Positions 20,545-29,803 of a stretch of DNA of 50,536 nucleotides are shown here, piece after piece. The DNA comes from Termitomyces sp. T153. Its lineage: Eukaryota; Basidiomycota; Agaricomycetes; Agaricales; Lyophyllaceae. The stretch is taken from positions 1 through 50,536 of the forward strand of contig JACKQL020000207.1 of NCBI GenBank assembly GCA_018296165.2. The letters run 5' to 3'. The first letter of the stretch is position 1. Every line of letters starts with the position of its first letter. A model generated the notes under the pieces. The model saw only the letters and a program-made list of their open reading frames with translations, was not told the DNA's origin and ran no database searches. Made by a program: the position numbers and the translations under genes.

Positions 20545-21747
20545 CTACAGAGGTGAGGTGCATGTGCTGATCTCCTCTGGGGTTGACTCTGGCTTGTCCA
20601 GCAACAGAGCTCTAGCAGCATCGTTTGCAGCCAACAGCTGCAGGAGAAGTTCCTCCTGCTCCGCCATGGGAAGGTAGCATACCTCCAAGCTCAGGGGGCA
20701 GTGCCATGCAAAGTGCCCCAGCTTCTGGCATCTCTGGCACAATGGTGGGGCAGTGCAAAGCTGCCAGGTGGCATCCACATCCATGAGGATCTCTGGCAGC
20801 AGGGGGTGTGCTATGGAGATGGCCAGAGTAAGGGCCAGCCTTAGGTGAGCAGGTGCAGGATGATGGAAATTGTTGATCAGAGCAGGGCATAGCATGGAAT
20901 GGAGGCAGCAGAGCTCCCTTCAGATCTCCATGAGTTACCATTGGTCCTGGGCCACCTTGTACCATGATGCAATCTTTTCATTGTCAGGGTGACTCTCTGC
21001 CAGATTGTCAATGTGTTCCACCAGTGTGGGGTGCATGCTGTCCCAGAAGGTGAGGCATAGTTAGAGGCTGTTGGGGTAGGTGGCCTGTTCAACCAGGGCC
21101 CAGAACAAGTCAATGTACTCATCTAGCATATGCTTTCCTTGTCTGTACTGCTCCCTATCACACAGCATTAAGGCCGCTGTCTTGGTGGGGTCTAATAGAA
21201 AAAACTCCATGTTGAAGTCCTTTTCAAAGATGGCCCAGTCCAGAAAGCTTCCAACACCTCCAGGGTGATGGAAGACTTGCAGCACATAGGTAGAGGCACA
21301 TCTGGTCTTCATGTATGACAGTATCCAGGCTATTTTCAACATGTTGCAGTCAAAGGTGTCCCTGCTGAGGTGGATATAAGTGAGGCAGGATTGCAGAAAT
21401 TGCTCCCCACCAGAGTGAGCACCATCATATGCATCTTGTAGCATGGGACATTGAATCTGTGGCCAGAAGATCACCGGAGCTGTGGAGACAGGTGCAGATG
21501 TGAGTGGGGCTGGTTCTGCAGCCATGGAAGGGGTGGAGTTAGGATTCAGGCATTTGAGCAATGCCTGGAGTGATTGGGAGATAAGATCTGTTGTCTGATA
21601 GAGGGTGGAGAGTTTAGTAGTATAGTGGGTGAAAGATGATTGCATTAATTGCACCTGGGTTTCTAAGTGTAGCAGACAAGTCCAGGCTTTGTCCTGTGGG
21701 GCCAGGGCCTCTGAGGGTGTGTCTGGGTTGGCAGGCTGAGACATCAA
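20545..21747 (-). pseudogene. gypsy-A gag with CCHC zinc knuckle
   Basis: Gag polyprotein (about 400 codons) starting MMSQPANPDTPSEALAP at 21747. The capsid-like region includes FLQSCLTYIHLSRDTFD and FLDWAIFEKDFNMEFF. The nucleocapsid CCHC knuckle CQRCQKLGHFAWHC (C-x2-C-x4-H-x4-C) lies near 20750. Both published-style halves (21747-21061 and 20895-20545) are in the same minus-strand frame, separated by nonsense codons only (TAA at 21061-21063 and two more near 20925-20940), so no frameshift is needed. It lies just inside the 5' LTR. Role: assembly of particles and RNA packaging. It is inactive as it stands. Confidence 0.85.
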
Positions 21748-21850
21748 ACTCCACAGTGCTGAATCCTGGTGGGGAGGTGATGGGTAGCAACTCAGAGGTT
21801 CCTTGTGGCTGTGAGGGGCTTTCAGACCAGTTTTAGGAGACTTGTTCTAC

Positions 21851-22159
21851 TGTAAGGGCAACCTCCAGAGTAGTGGATCAGAGTCATGCAGCTAGCAGAG
21901 GGGAATCCAAAGTATATTAGCAGAGTGGACTATGATACAATCAGTAACTAATCACCTAGCAGAGGGGAATCTGAAGAGAACAAGTCTAAGGATCCCTGCT
22001 GCTTGGTGTGGCACATCAGCAGGCAGCGGAGGCATGGAAACTACTGTACAGATGACCAGAGCTACTCCTAACCCTAGGGCAATGATTGCTGAGGTAATAT
22101 GGAGAACTGCAGAGGTGCTGGAATGAGTTGCAGAGGTCAGAAATGGAAGTCCCCTGACA
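21851..22159 (-). repeat. gypsy-A 5' LTR
   Basis: A 309-bp LTR bounded by TG...CA: minus-strand start TGTCAGGGGACTTCC at 22159 and end TTGCCCTTACA at 21851. It shares the CCTAGGGTTAGGAGTAGCTC and CCCCTCTGCTAG blocks with the split 3' LTR. It lacks the segment around GAACAAGCTGC present in the 3' LTR copies (compare 16380-16420), so the two LTRs differ by a deletion as well as substitutions. Confidence 0.85.
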
Positions 22160-22557
22160 CAGATCACAAGCTATGAGGGATAAAAGCCTACCCTCTACAA
22201 ATCTTGAGACCATCACTATATTTCAAAAGCAAAACAGGCACCTATTTAATCTTTTACAATTGTCACAATGATCCTGCTATCAAGGTGTGTATGCATGTAC
22301 TTTGTAGTTATGTAATACATATAACAATCATGCTTCCAAAGAACTTTAGATCAAAGCTTGTTGATCACTTCTTGTTGCATCTGCTTCCTCAAAGGACCAA
22401 AATCACAGATGAACATTGTGGAAAGCTCATTATCAGGGATCAAAGAATCTATGAGTACTTGTGCATCAACTATACCACATATGACAATGACATGATCAAG
22501 ACACCATCAATCCCCATCAATAATATGATATGGTCTGATAAAGTTATGCTAGCCTGA
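22160..22557 (+). pseudogene. transposase-like gene, 3' fragment
   Basis: Continuation of the gene split at 8125, flanking gypsy-A on the other side. The open frame 22204-22557 contains NDPAIK, KLVDHFLLHLL (matching a KDHLL-type helix) and INYTTYD, followed by a proline-containing segment. The N-D-P-A-[IL]-K...L..HLL...[VI]NYTTYD order is the expected downstream part of the same agaricomycete protein family. The frame ends at TGA 22555-22557. That the two halves fit in order and orientation supports the reconstructed pre-insertion locus. Confidence 0.55.
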
Positions 22558-22639
22558 TAGAATTCTGGGATTGCCTATAACATCCTATATCAGAATGTCA
22601 TCACATGATTTTAGGAATTCAGAATGTCTTATGATATAT

Positions 22640-24155
22640 TTCTGGCCTGTGACGACGTTGTTGGTCACACGGCTTCACTTTGATCAACACCTGATCGATT
22701 GGTCATGGACGGATCGGATCGTCTATTTTTGCCAGATATTTGTCTTCTGAATCTTCCCTACTTTCTCCTACAAGGCCACCGGTGGGCATCACAACATACC
22801 ACATTTGGAGCATGTAGATGGTGGTGAGGACTAGCTAGATGGATGTAGTATGAGTATAGAATTTGAGGAGAATGTCAAAGATTATGGTGACGAACAAGAA
22901 AGAGAGTAAGTCAATTTATGGTTGTAAAACAATGATTACATCTAATTGGAACGACATATCTGGCCACATTACTGAAAATAGCCGAGTACCGTCCCCTCGG
23001 AAGGTATGGGACTGGTTACGTGCCTATGTGACTGCAGATCACCAGTAGGCACTCCTATGTACAAGGGTGACGTTGACTCCACAGTTGTGGTCACATTGTG
23101 TGTAGTACCACGTTCTGCTTTTGTGCGCTTCGATCCTCGTTGTTTTCGACGATTATCTCGTATCATTCAAATCGCCGCTGTAGGCGTGAGTATCCGGATC
23201 TCACCAGATTCTGTCTCATGACACGCATTAGCTCGTAATCGGGTTCATGTGTCAATGACAGGATCTCTCTGACTCGTCGTCTGTATAGCCTCCAGAAGCG
23301 ATAACAGCCTGAAACATGACTCAGTTGAATGATAAAAAAGGCCATTATTCAAATAATTCTGCGGCTTGTCCCTCGACTCATCTACACCTTCCTGGTGAAT
23401 GGAATGAAATTACCCTGATTATTCGATAAATAAATTATCATCTCAATCGTCAGCTCCACTTAGTTGTGGCGCAGGAAATAGCAAAAATCATGGAGACAAT
23501 GTAACATTTAGCGGTCCTACATATTAATCAATCTCAACTATGTCAGCTGTATAAACACCGTTGCTCCAACATGAAAATGTTATACACTTGACCGCTGGAT
23601 ATATTGTTCAGCTGTTGATTTTTTGTTTATCGATCCATCGATCCGGTAAAATGTGTCCCAGTTTTTGTCGGATCAGGTCACTGGTCTTGATGAGGCTATG
23701 CAAGGCACCATGCAACGTTTCGTCACAAAGAAGAAAGAAGAAAAGAAGATTGAGGATCATCATACGGTTGTTATTGACACATGTTAACGTCAAGAATCCA
23801 AGAGCACTTTCCAGATCAAGATCTGCGGTGAACAGACGAACACAATTCGTACCGATTTTGGATCTCAACGATCACCTCCTTGTCGACAAGCAGAAATGGT
23901 AGAATTTTCACAGAGGGAAACAACACGACTTGAAGTGCTTTTCGCTGTAGAATCTCTCAAATTTTGCTGGTGCCGCAACGGCAACATGCAAACATATCGA
24001 ATGAAGGTATTGTGATAATCAACATCGACTCAGAGTGAAAGAGGGAGTACAGGTATATGTCAGAACAACCGTCTCGCTTGATTACAGTAATGACAAAGGA
24101 CAGGACAAAGGCTAAAAATCACGCCGTCGTAAATTCGTGGTATGAATCAAAGTTC
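22640..24155. other. CpG-retaining host-like region, no assigned gene
   Basis: CpG is common here, in sharp contrast to both flanks (for example gtgacgacgttgttggtcacacgg near 22650). Short coding-like stretches exist: around 23664-23760 on the plus strand (DQVTGLDEAMQGTMQRF, then a lysine/glutamate-rich run), and GTAAGT-like splice donors near 22895. I could not build a complete gene. About 65 bp near 22735-22800 resembles 25738-25812, so part of this region is a duplicate of sequence beside the kinase gene. Confidence 0.4.
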
Positions 24156-24159
24156 ATTG

Positions 24160-25545
24160 TCATATACACCAATCATACCCGAAAAATTGAATCAGGATTC
24201 GCAAAAACCATGGGTTGCCTTTCAACCAAACACGGCGTTCCAGTTGTTTTGGTCTGAGACGGTCGACTACAGCCAGCATATCCGATAAGGAAGCTCTGTC
24301 TGCAGGGTTTCTCTGTGTCATAGCATTGCCTATTTGAGAAAAATACTCAAGCCCGTCATACTCCTATTCACACACATGAAACTACTGATGATTATGAAAT
24401 GAGTTGTGTCTTACTTTAGCGATGTTCAAAATAACATTGCCCAAATGATATATGTCGGTCTTGAACGGATCGTAGGGAACTGTTTCTGAGCGCTCTGGAA
24501 AGGACTGATCCTGGGCGGAGATTCCGACATCTAGAACACCCGTATTTGTTGGATAACGGCGGGAGATACCAAAATCGATGAAATAATAGCGCAAAGACTT
24601 CACAAAGCTGCGCTCTCGCCATTCCCGCCATGGCGTAACCCCATCATGGGTGGTATCCCGAAAAAAGTGAAAGCCCCCGGGTATTAGTTCTGTAGGATCC
24701 ACCATTAAATTGAAATAGCAAGCATCCCTAACCAGAACCATAGATCAATCAACTTTGTAGATAAAGTTCAGAATCCCGACCTGTGAGCAATGTTATTCTC
24801 GTGCATAAATTGAAGGCCCTGAGCTGCATTTCAGCTCAACCAAGCAGCAAGAAAAGAATACACAGACTGTGAGGTACTGGCGAACTGCATCTGCAAATTC
24901 TCCGACGCGTCGAAACGGCAGATAGTTCATCTCAAGCAGGATAGGCATGACAATAAATGCCACGTCCTTGTCATTAGGATCATATATAGTGTCCAAGATG
25001 GGCACCGCATGGTTTCTCGGGTCAGAAGAAAGGTTTTTAGAAGAAAGAAATTGTGCAATTTGGAGTTCTTCCGACGAAGCTCGAATCTTCTTCAGCACGA
25101 CATGGCGGTTGTCAGGCAAATGTACTGCGTCCATTATCTCTGCCCTTTTCTAAAGATTGGAATGAATATGATACAAACTCTCCAGGACCAGGCTTACCGC
25201 TGGCGTAAGTGCGTCCTCATGGCTCAATAGTTCTGCCGTCGAGACATTCGGATCTTCCCAAGAGGGTTGCCAACCTGGAGCATATCGAGGACGCAATTTA
25301 TAACCTCGAGAAAGGAGAAGCGGGTAATAAGATACCCATACATATTCATTGGCTAAGTGCTTTCCTCTTCGTATATCGAAAAAGATATCTCCCGTATCAG
25401 GTGGTGCAACGGACATAGGAAAGTAAGGGCCCCGTGAGAGAGATGGCGAGGAAATGTGACCGTAAGTTGTTGGCCACGTCACAGTTCTCCATTGTGCATG
25501 GATGATGGATAACAACTGATCAATCAAAAAGGGCGAATCTGGCAA
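24160..25545 (-). CDS. protein-kinase-like gene, five exons, apparently intact
   Basis: Minus-strand gene with exons 25545-25198, 25149-24868, 24818-24781, 24727-24415 and 24363-24160. Introns are GT-AG of 48-53 bp, and every splice phase closes to give 394 residues. It belongs to the protein-kinase-like families expanded in agaricomycetes. The N-terminus has YKLRPRYAPGWQPSW. The kinase fold shows HVVLKKI (catalytic-lysine strand), an MP hinge (AFIVMPI), FMHENNIAHRD (HRD split by intron 3), YYFIDFGISRRY (DFG), PYDPFKTDIYHLGNVI (helix F region) and NPADRASLSDML near the end. Catalytic Lys, HRD Asp and DFG Asp are all present and I see no nonsense codon. The HRDACYFNLM loop keeps the expected Asn. 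A serine/threonine kinase activity is inferred from family, substrate unknown. It is one of the few intact host genes in the window. Confidence 0.85.
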
Positions 25546-25640
25546 TGAATCCGATCTTCAAAATCAAGATATATGTTAATCATCAGATTCCAGTCTTTTG
25601 GAACTCTGCCCTTAAGGTGACGGTAAACCAGCGCATTTTT

Positions 25641-25832
25641 TCACAGAAGTTGTATAACATATGTAATCAGAAGGCAAATGGTGAACACTTCCCTTCTATG
25701 GCGAATAGAGATGTCAAGTCGGATTCTTCGGATCCTTTGTTTTTGTTCGAGCTTGGTCTCCTGAATCTTCGTTGCTTCCTCATAAAAAGCCACCGAACGA
25801 TGGACATCGCAACACATCATCCGCTCACGCAT
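25641..25832 (-). other. small open frame upstream of the kinase gene
   Basis: A 63-codon minus-strand frame, MRERMMCCDVHRSVAFYEEATK..., arginine/lysine-rich. Its DNA resembles the block at 22735-22800 on the same strand. It could be an upstream exon, a separate small gene, or merely the divergent-promoter side of the plus-strand gene that starts at 25831. I could not link it to the kinase frame by splicing. Confidence 0.25.
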
Positions 25833-26799
25833 GTCCTCTTTATCCCAACATCTTGAACCTGAGAACCAGGCCCAGAGGGCTCAAGATCAGGCTCTGAAAT
25901 GCATCGATGACATTCTGCCAGTCATCATTAACGGCGAGGACATTACTCGCGGTGCTCGAGAAGCAGTAAAGAGGCAGATTGAGGGAGTGTCCGTTTCATC
26001 CGCTTCATGCTATGCTGTGTCTGCATGACAGACTATAATATGTATAGGCACGGGGAAACGCTTGGCTTACTCCGACAGCGTCGTCGTGGTCAGTTCTTAG
26101 GAGGATTGTTTGCTTTCTTCATCGAAATCTCAAGGGCCAAGCGACGTTATAAAGCGCGAATTGAAGAGTTCAAGGTGATGTCTACTGCTTTCGTGTCTGT
26201 GTCCTATGTAGTGATTTCTATGCAGTCAGCGACAGAGCACATTAAATACGAAGCCCTCCAAGCAATCGAACGAGAAGTAGCTAAGAAAATTTCTCAGGAG
26301 GTATGGTTGGTTCCTTGATATCTCGGCGCCGTATTGCGGAATTTGAAGACATATTCAGGGCGCAACGGAGCTGCTAGCTCCTCATGCTGGAAGGTTATCC
26401 AACGACGCTAAGAGAGTCGCAAATCAAATATACAAAAAGTCCGCAGAAATCAGTGGAGAATCTAGGTATGCATTCTCATAGAACATCGGACAAGATTTTT
26501 CTTTGATACCCAACAACTTGAGGCAGCTATCCTCAACAGATCATGCATCATGACATATATCGACGCATCTGGAACAAGGATGACATCGAAGCATTCGAGA
26601 GAAATCAAGACCAAGAGGCTCAAGCAAATCATCTCAAGAATACAGAGACAGCCAGAATGACCTCTCCACAAGGGTAAGGTTTGAATTGAGAGTGGATATA
26701 ACATTTTAACTTGGCTGTCTGCCGTCTAGGCTTCCTCCTCCACCGCGATTGGCACGCAAATTCGAGCAATCTGAGGTCCAGGATCCTGTTGAAACGTAA
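25831..26799 (+). CDS. unknown spliced gene, six exons, 227 aa
   Basis: Exons by my reading are 25831-25988, 26048-26174, 26226-26300, 26359-26465, 26527-26673 and 26730-26799. Introns run 51-61 bp with GT...AG ends (the first donor is the weak GTCCGT) and phases close exactly to a TAA. The protein starts MSSLSQHLEPENQAQR, is largely helical and charged (RRRGQFLGGLFAFFIEISRA; KRRYKARIEEFK; HIKYEALQAIEREVAKKI) and ends with a proline-rich tail (LPPPPRLARKF). I recognise no catalytic motif; coiled-coil or amphipathic-helix character is likely, with one possible hydrophobic segment (LGGLFAFFIEI). It is divergent from the kinase gene with about 285 bp between start codons. CpG content is normal, unlike the TEs. 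Confidence 0.6.
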
Positions 26800-26807
26800 T
26801 TTTACAG

Positions 26808-27289
26808 ATGACCATGCTCTCGGGTGTTATTTATACTGATGATGATCCAATTCAAAGTGCAGTGCCAATTAGAGGCAATCATCGTAGACAAGGAACTTTT
26901 ACTACCTTTGGGTTTGTGGATTTCTTATGCTGCTAGTTTGATTTGTGATTGACTCTTGGTCCAGAAGTGTAAGCTCAGGTGGCTCATTGGGCTATGAGAT
27001 CTCCTTTTCTGGTGGCTCATCAGGCTATGAAGCCTCCTCTTCTGGCAGCTCTTCGTAAGTCCGAAAATTCAATTGATTGTTGATAGCACTGAGCGCATAA
27101 TTCACCTGTTTCTGGTAGACATTCTCATCCGTGTGCCGATAGTATTGATGAAGACGACCTTGAGGATATTGATGTCGGAGTAATATACAATGATGTCTCT
27201 GCAGTTCTTGACATGTATCATCAAGATGGTAAATTTGAGAAGCTTTGATCTTGTGCCACTTTGCTGATTCAGATTGTTACAATTTCTAG
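26808..27289 (+). CDS. unknown spliced gene or continuation, four exons, 106 aa
   Basis: Exons 26808-26911, 26965-27054, 27119-27228 and 27273-27289; all introns are GT...AG and 44-64 bp, and phases close to a TAG. The product starts MTMLSGVIYTDDDPIQS. It contains an imperfect repeat, SSGGSLGYEISF / SGGSSGYEASS, then an acidic stretch (DEDDLEDIDVG). It begins only 8 bp after the stop of the previous model and in another frame, so it may be the C-terminal part of the same gene after one disabling or mis-called base. No family recognised. CpG is lower than in the upstream gene, hinting at decay. Confidence 0.45.
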
Positions 27290-27539
27290 ACTGACTAGTA
27301 TGCTTGTTCATTCCAGTTTTATCCATATTCTGATTTTTGTATATCGATGAATTTACAATGATACTTTGGTCCTATTAATTTCTTCAGTCTCTGTAGATGT
27401 GGCTGTCCGTATCATATTATTATATCCAGATTTGTATGGAAGGAACTTGTTCATGAACTGGTTTGTCAATAGATTGCCAATAACAGAATAGCAAGTTGAC
27501 AAGCGGGAATTCACATGAATGACATCTAATAACAAGGTA

Positions 27540-27994
27540 CACTAGAGATAATGAAGTTCTGTCTGCAAGACTTGTCCATGTTATTGCTTTACCTATCTGA
27601 GAGAAGTGCTCAACTGTCTGTCTCACAGATGAAAAACATTTTGATAGTCACGAAGTGAGCTGTGTTTGTGTGGCTTAGTGGAATGTCTGCCAACATAAAG
27701 TAAACCCAACCCATCTGGCTGGTGTCTACCCTCTCTTGTCCTGGAATTGCTGAGGTCAGTAACTACATACTAGTGATGTTTCTCACCAAATTTCATCAGT
27801 ATTCCTTTTTTCCCGGTTGGTTCACTGCCAGACATATTACCTACCACATGGGTTGATCTGCCAGCCATCTGTGTTGAGTTTATTTTATGTTGGGAGACAT
27901 TCTAAGCTGCATGCAAGCTGAGCCTTACTTCAATGTTTTGAATAACATTGCTCAAATGGTATATGTTGGTATTAAATGGATTATAAGGAAATAT
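27540..27994 (-). pseudogene. truncated kinase paralogue
   Basis: It is nucleotide-similar to the 3' half of the kinase gene at 24290-24480. Landmarks are gttctgtctgcaagacttgtccatg against gctctgtctgcagggtttctctgtg, tgaataacattgctcaaatggtatatgttgg against caaaataacattgcccaaatgatatatgtcgg, and the following ggattataaggaaatat against ggatcgtagggaactgt. A 200-bp insert lies between the two halves. The copy ends at 27994 where an LTR begins. CpG sites of the intact gene read TG/CA here. Nonfunctional. Confidence 0.7.
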
Positions 27995-28548
27995 TGTAAG
28001 GGCACACTTGAGTCTATGGGATATTCCCACTAGAGCAAGCTGTGACCCATGACAAGAGAGAGTCAAGTGAGCACAGGGTAGACAAGAATTGGGCTGGGTG
28101 CAAGTGAAGCAAGTAGAAGCAAAGTGCAGTGTTGGACAAACTTACAATAAATTTCATGGATAGGTTAGGGGACTAGTTCACCTAACCTTTGATTATGTGT
28201 CCAACTCACCTGATGTCATGCTGTTGCCTAGACAATGAAAGAATAAAAGAGTACTACCCCCTCAATATACCCAAAAAAAGCTGAAAACTGCAAGCTAAGC
28301 TGCAACCTGTCTGTACCTATGAATAGACATGTCAGTTTTAATCTAGGTACAGTATGTTAGTTGAATGTCCATATGTGTAAAACATAGATTCTCTATTCTC
28401 AGAACATGTAACATGACTAAGAATACTCTATGAGCAGTCCTTGTATATATAGTAGGTGTAGACAAAGTGTGGCATGTGGCCACTGTGGCCCTAGCATCAG
28501 TTCATGGCACCCCATTACCTCATCACATCATCATGTCTGATTCTAACA
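27995..28548 (+). repeat. LTR-C (putative)
   Basis: 554 bp from TGTAAGGGCACAC to GATTCTAACA, bounded by TG...CA, with TATATATAG at 28445-28453. It is followed directly by gag-like sequence. No second copy or target duplication in the window confirms the ends. Confidence 0.4.
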
Positions 28549-28562
28549 GAGTAGGTGGATGC

Positions 28563-29756
28563 AGTCACAGTGGAGGAGTTTTGATCCCTCTGAAGATGAT
28601 AGGTCTTGGGATCAGTTTGTAAAAGAACTCAAGGTTCTATACCCTGAAGCTGTGAACAATGTTGGACAGGTTTCCTACTTAGATTGTATCTGTAGGAAAC
28701 ATGCATAACCAAGTCATAAGGAGAGAATTGAAGAGGAAGAGTCAGAAGAAAAGCTTGCTCATCTCCAAGATTCAATCTTGGCAATTGGCAAACAGGTCCA
28801 GGCAGTATAATTAGTACAGAATTGAAAACAGCCTTTCTAACTGCTAAAAATAATGTCAGGGTAGATGGAGCAGCTCTCCATTACTCCTTGATTACATCTT
28901 GAGAAGAGACAAACTGTTTTAACTGTTGGAAACCAGGGCACTGGATTGCTGAGTGTGAATACTTGGAGTCACATATCTTAAAAGAATGGGTTATAATGAT
29001 GGAGAGAAGGCCTCACTTTCCCAATAAGATGCCTGTGCTTCAGGACTCTTAAAACAAGTCTCCCTGTGATTCAGTCTATGCCTTCAATGACCAAGCAATG
29101 AACTTGGTTTTTGGCTGGGCAAAGGATGAGCCTACAGACAACCAGATCTTTTCTATTTATGTAAATGCAGCTTGTGATACTGGGGATAATGTATTGGAAA
29201 GGATAAATCACAATGAGTCAGTCAGGCTGGCTGAAGTAGAAACAAGTCTTGCCAAAATGGTTGAACAAATGTCAGTGTTACTAAACACTAAGAACACAGG
29301 AAATCCCAGTGAAGTGCAGCACAGCAGCACAACTCCAAGGATCTTCAGAGGGCTCAAATAAGGTGTCAAGGAAAGAGACAACTGTACCAGGAGTACCTAA
29401 GGCACTTGGGAGACCAGCTGAAAACTCTTGGAGAGCAAGATCAACTCTGTCAGTGCAGAATAATGTTGAACTAAAATTGGACTTACCTTTTGAGAAGGTA
29501 CCAGCAACTCAATGAGGATATGAGAAATCCAGTGCAGGTCACAGGAGAAGATTTTTCTCTAGTGTCAAGCAAAAAAATAAGAAAAAACAATGGTAAAAAT
29601 ATGAGAGGCAGCTGTTTCACTTACAATTGTGGAGTAGCCCCTGATCTGAGAGATGCAATGGTACAGAAGTTGACTTGCAAACAGACCCTGGGGTCCGAGC
29701 TTGCTAACTTTAGAGTTTCTAAAGTAGCAGTTCAGAAACAGGTGGCCATATAAGAT
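28563..29756 (+). pseudogene. gypsy-C gag with CCHC knuckle
   Basis: It begins MQSQWRSFDPSEDDRSWDQF, then FVKELKVLYPEA, the capsid signature of an agaricomycete gypsy gag. Stops follow soon after. The zinc knuckle CFNCWKPGHWIAEC (C-x2-C-x4-H-x4-C) lies at 28915-28956 in another frame. Open stretches 29098-29361 and 29490-29753 carry the inter-domain segment before the protease. The gag is interrupted at 29803 by a Tc1-like element and its protease resumes at 31280. All frames are decayed. Confidence 0.7.
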
Positions 29757-29803
29757 GAAGGACTAAAACATGTCAACATTAATGATTTGCCAATGGCAAC
29801 TTA

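Larger units (their letters stand above)
8126..22159 (-). mobile_element. gypsy-A chromovirus with nested insertions
   Basis: Ty3/gypsy element on the minus strand. The 5' LTR is 21851-22159 (309 bp, TGTCAGGGG...CTTACA read on the minus strand), the internal region is 16458-21850, and the 3' LTR is in two pieces, 16275-16457 and 8126-8316, separated by a nested solo LTR-B. Flanks are AAGAT (8121-8125) and CAGAT (22160-22164), a 5-bp target-site duplication with one mismatch. Domain order on the minus strand is gag, CCHC knuckle, protease, RT, RNase H, integrase, chromodomain. Without the nested insert the element is about 6.1 kb, normal for a fungal chromovirus. It sits inside a transposase-like gene. 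Confidence 0.9.

Noticed and set aside
22863..23345. Gene model in the CpG-rich region left of the kinase
   Set aside because: Splice-like GTAAGT and AG sites occur, but no combination gave a continuous frame with a recognisable product.
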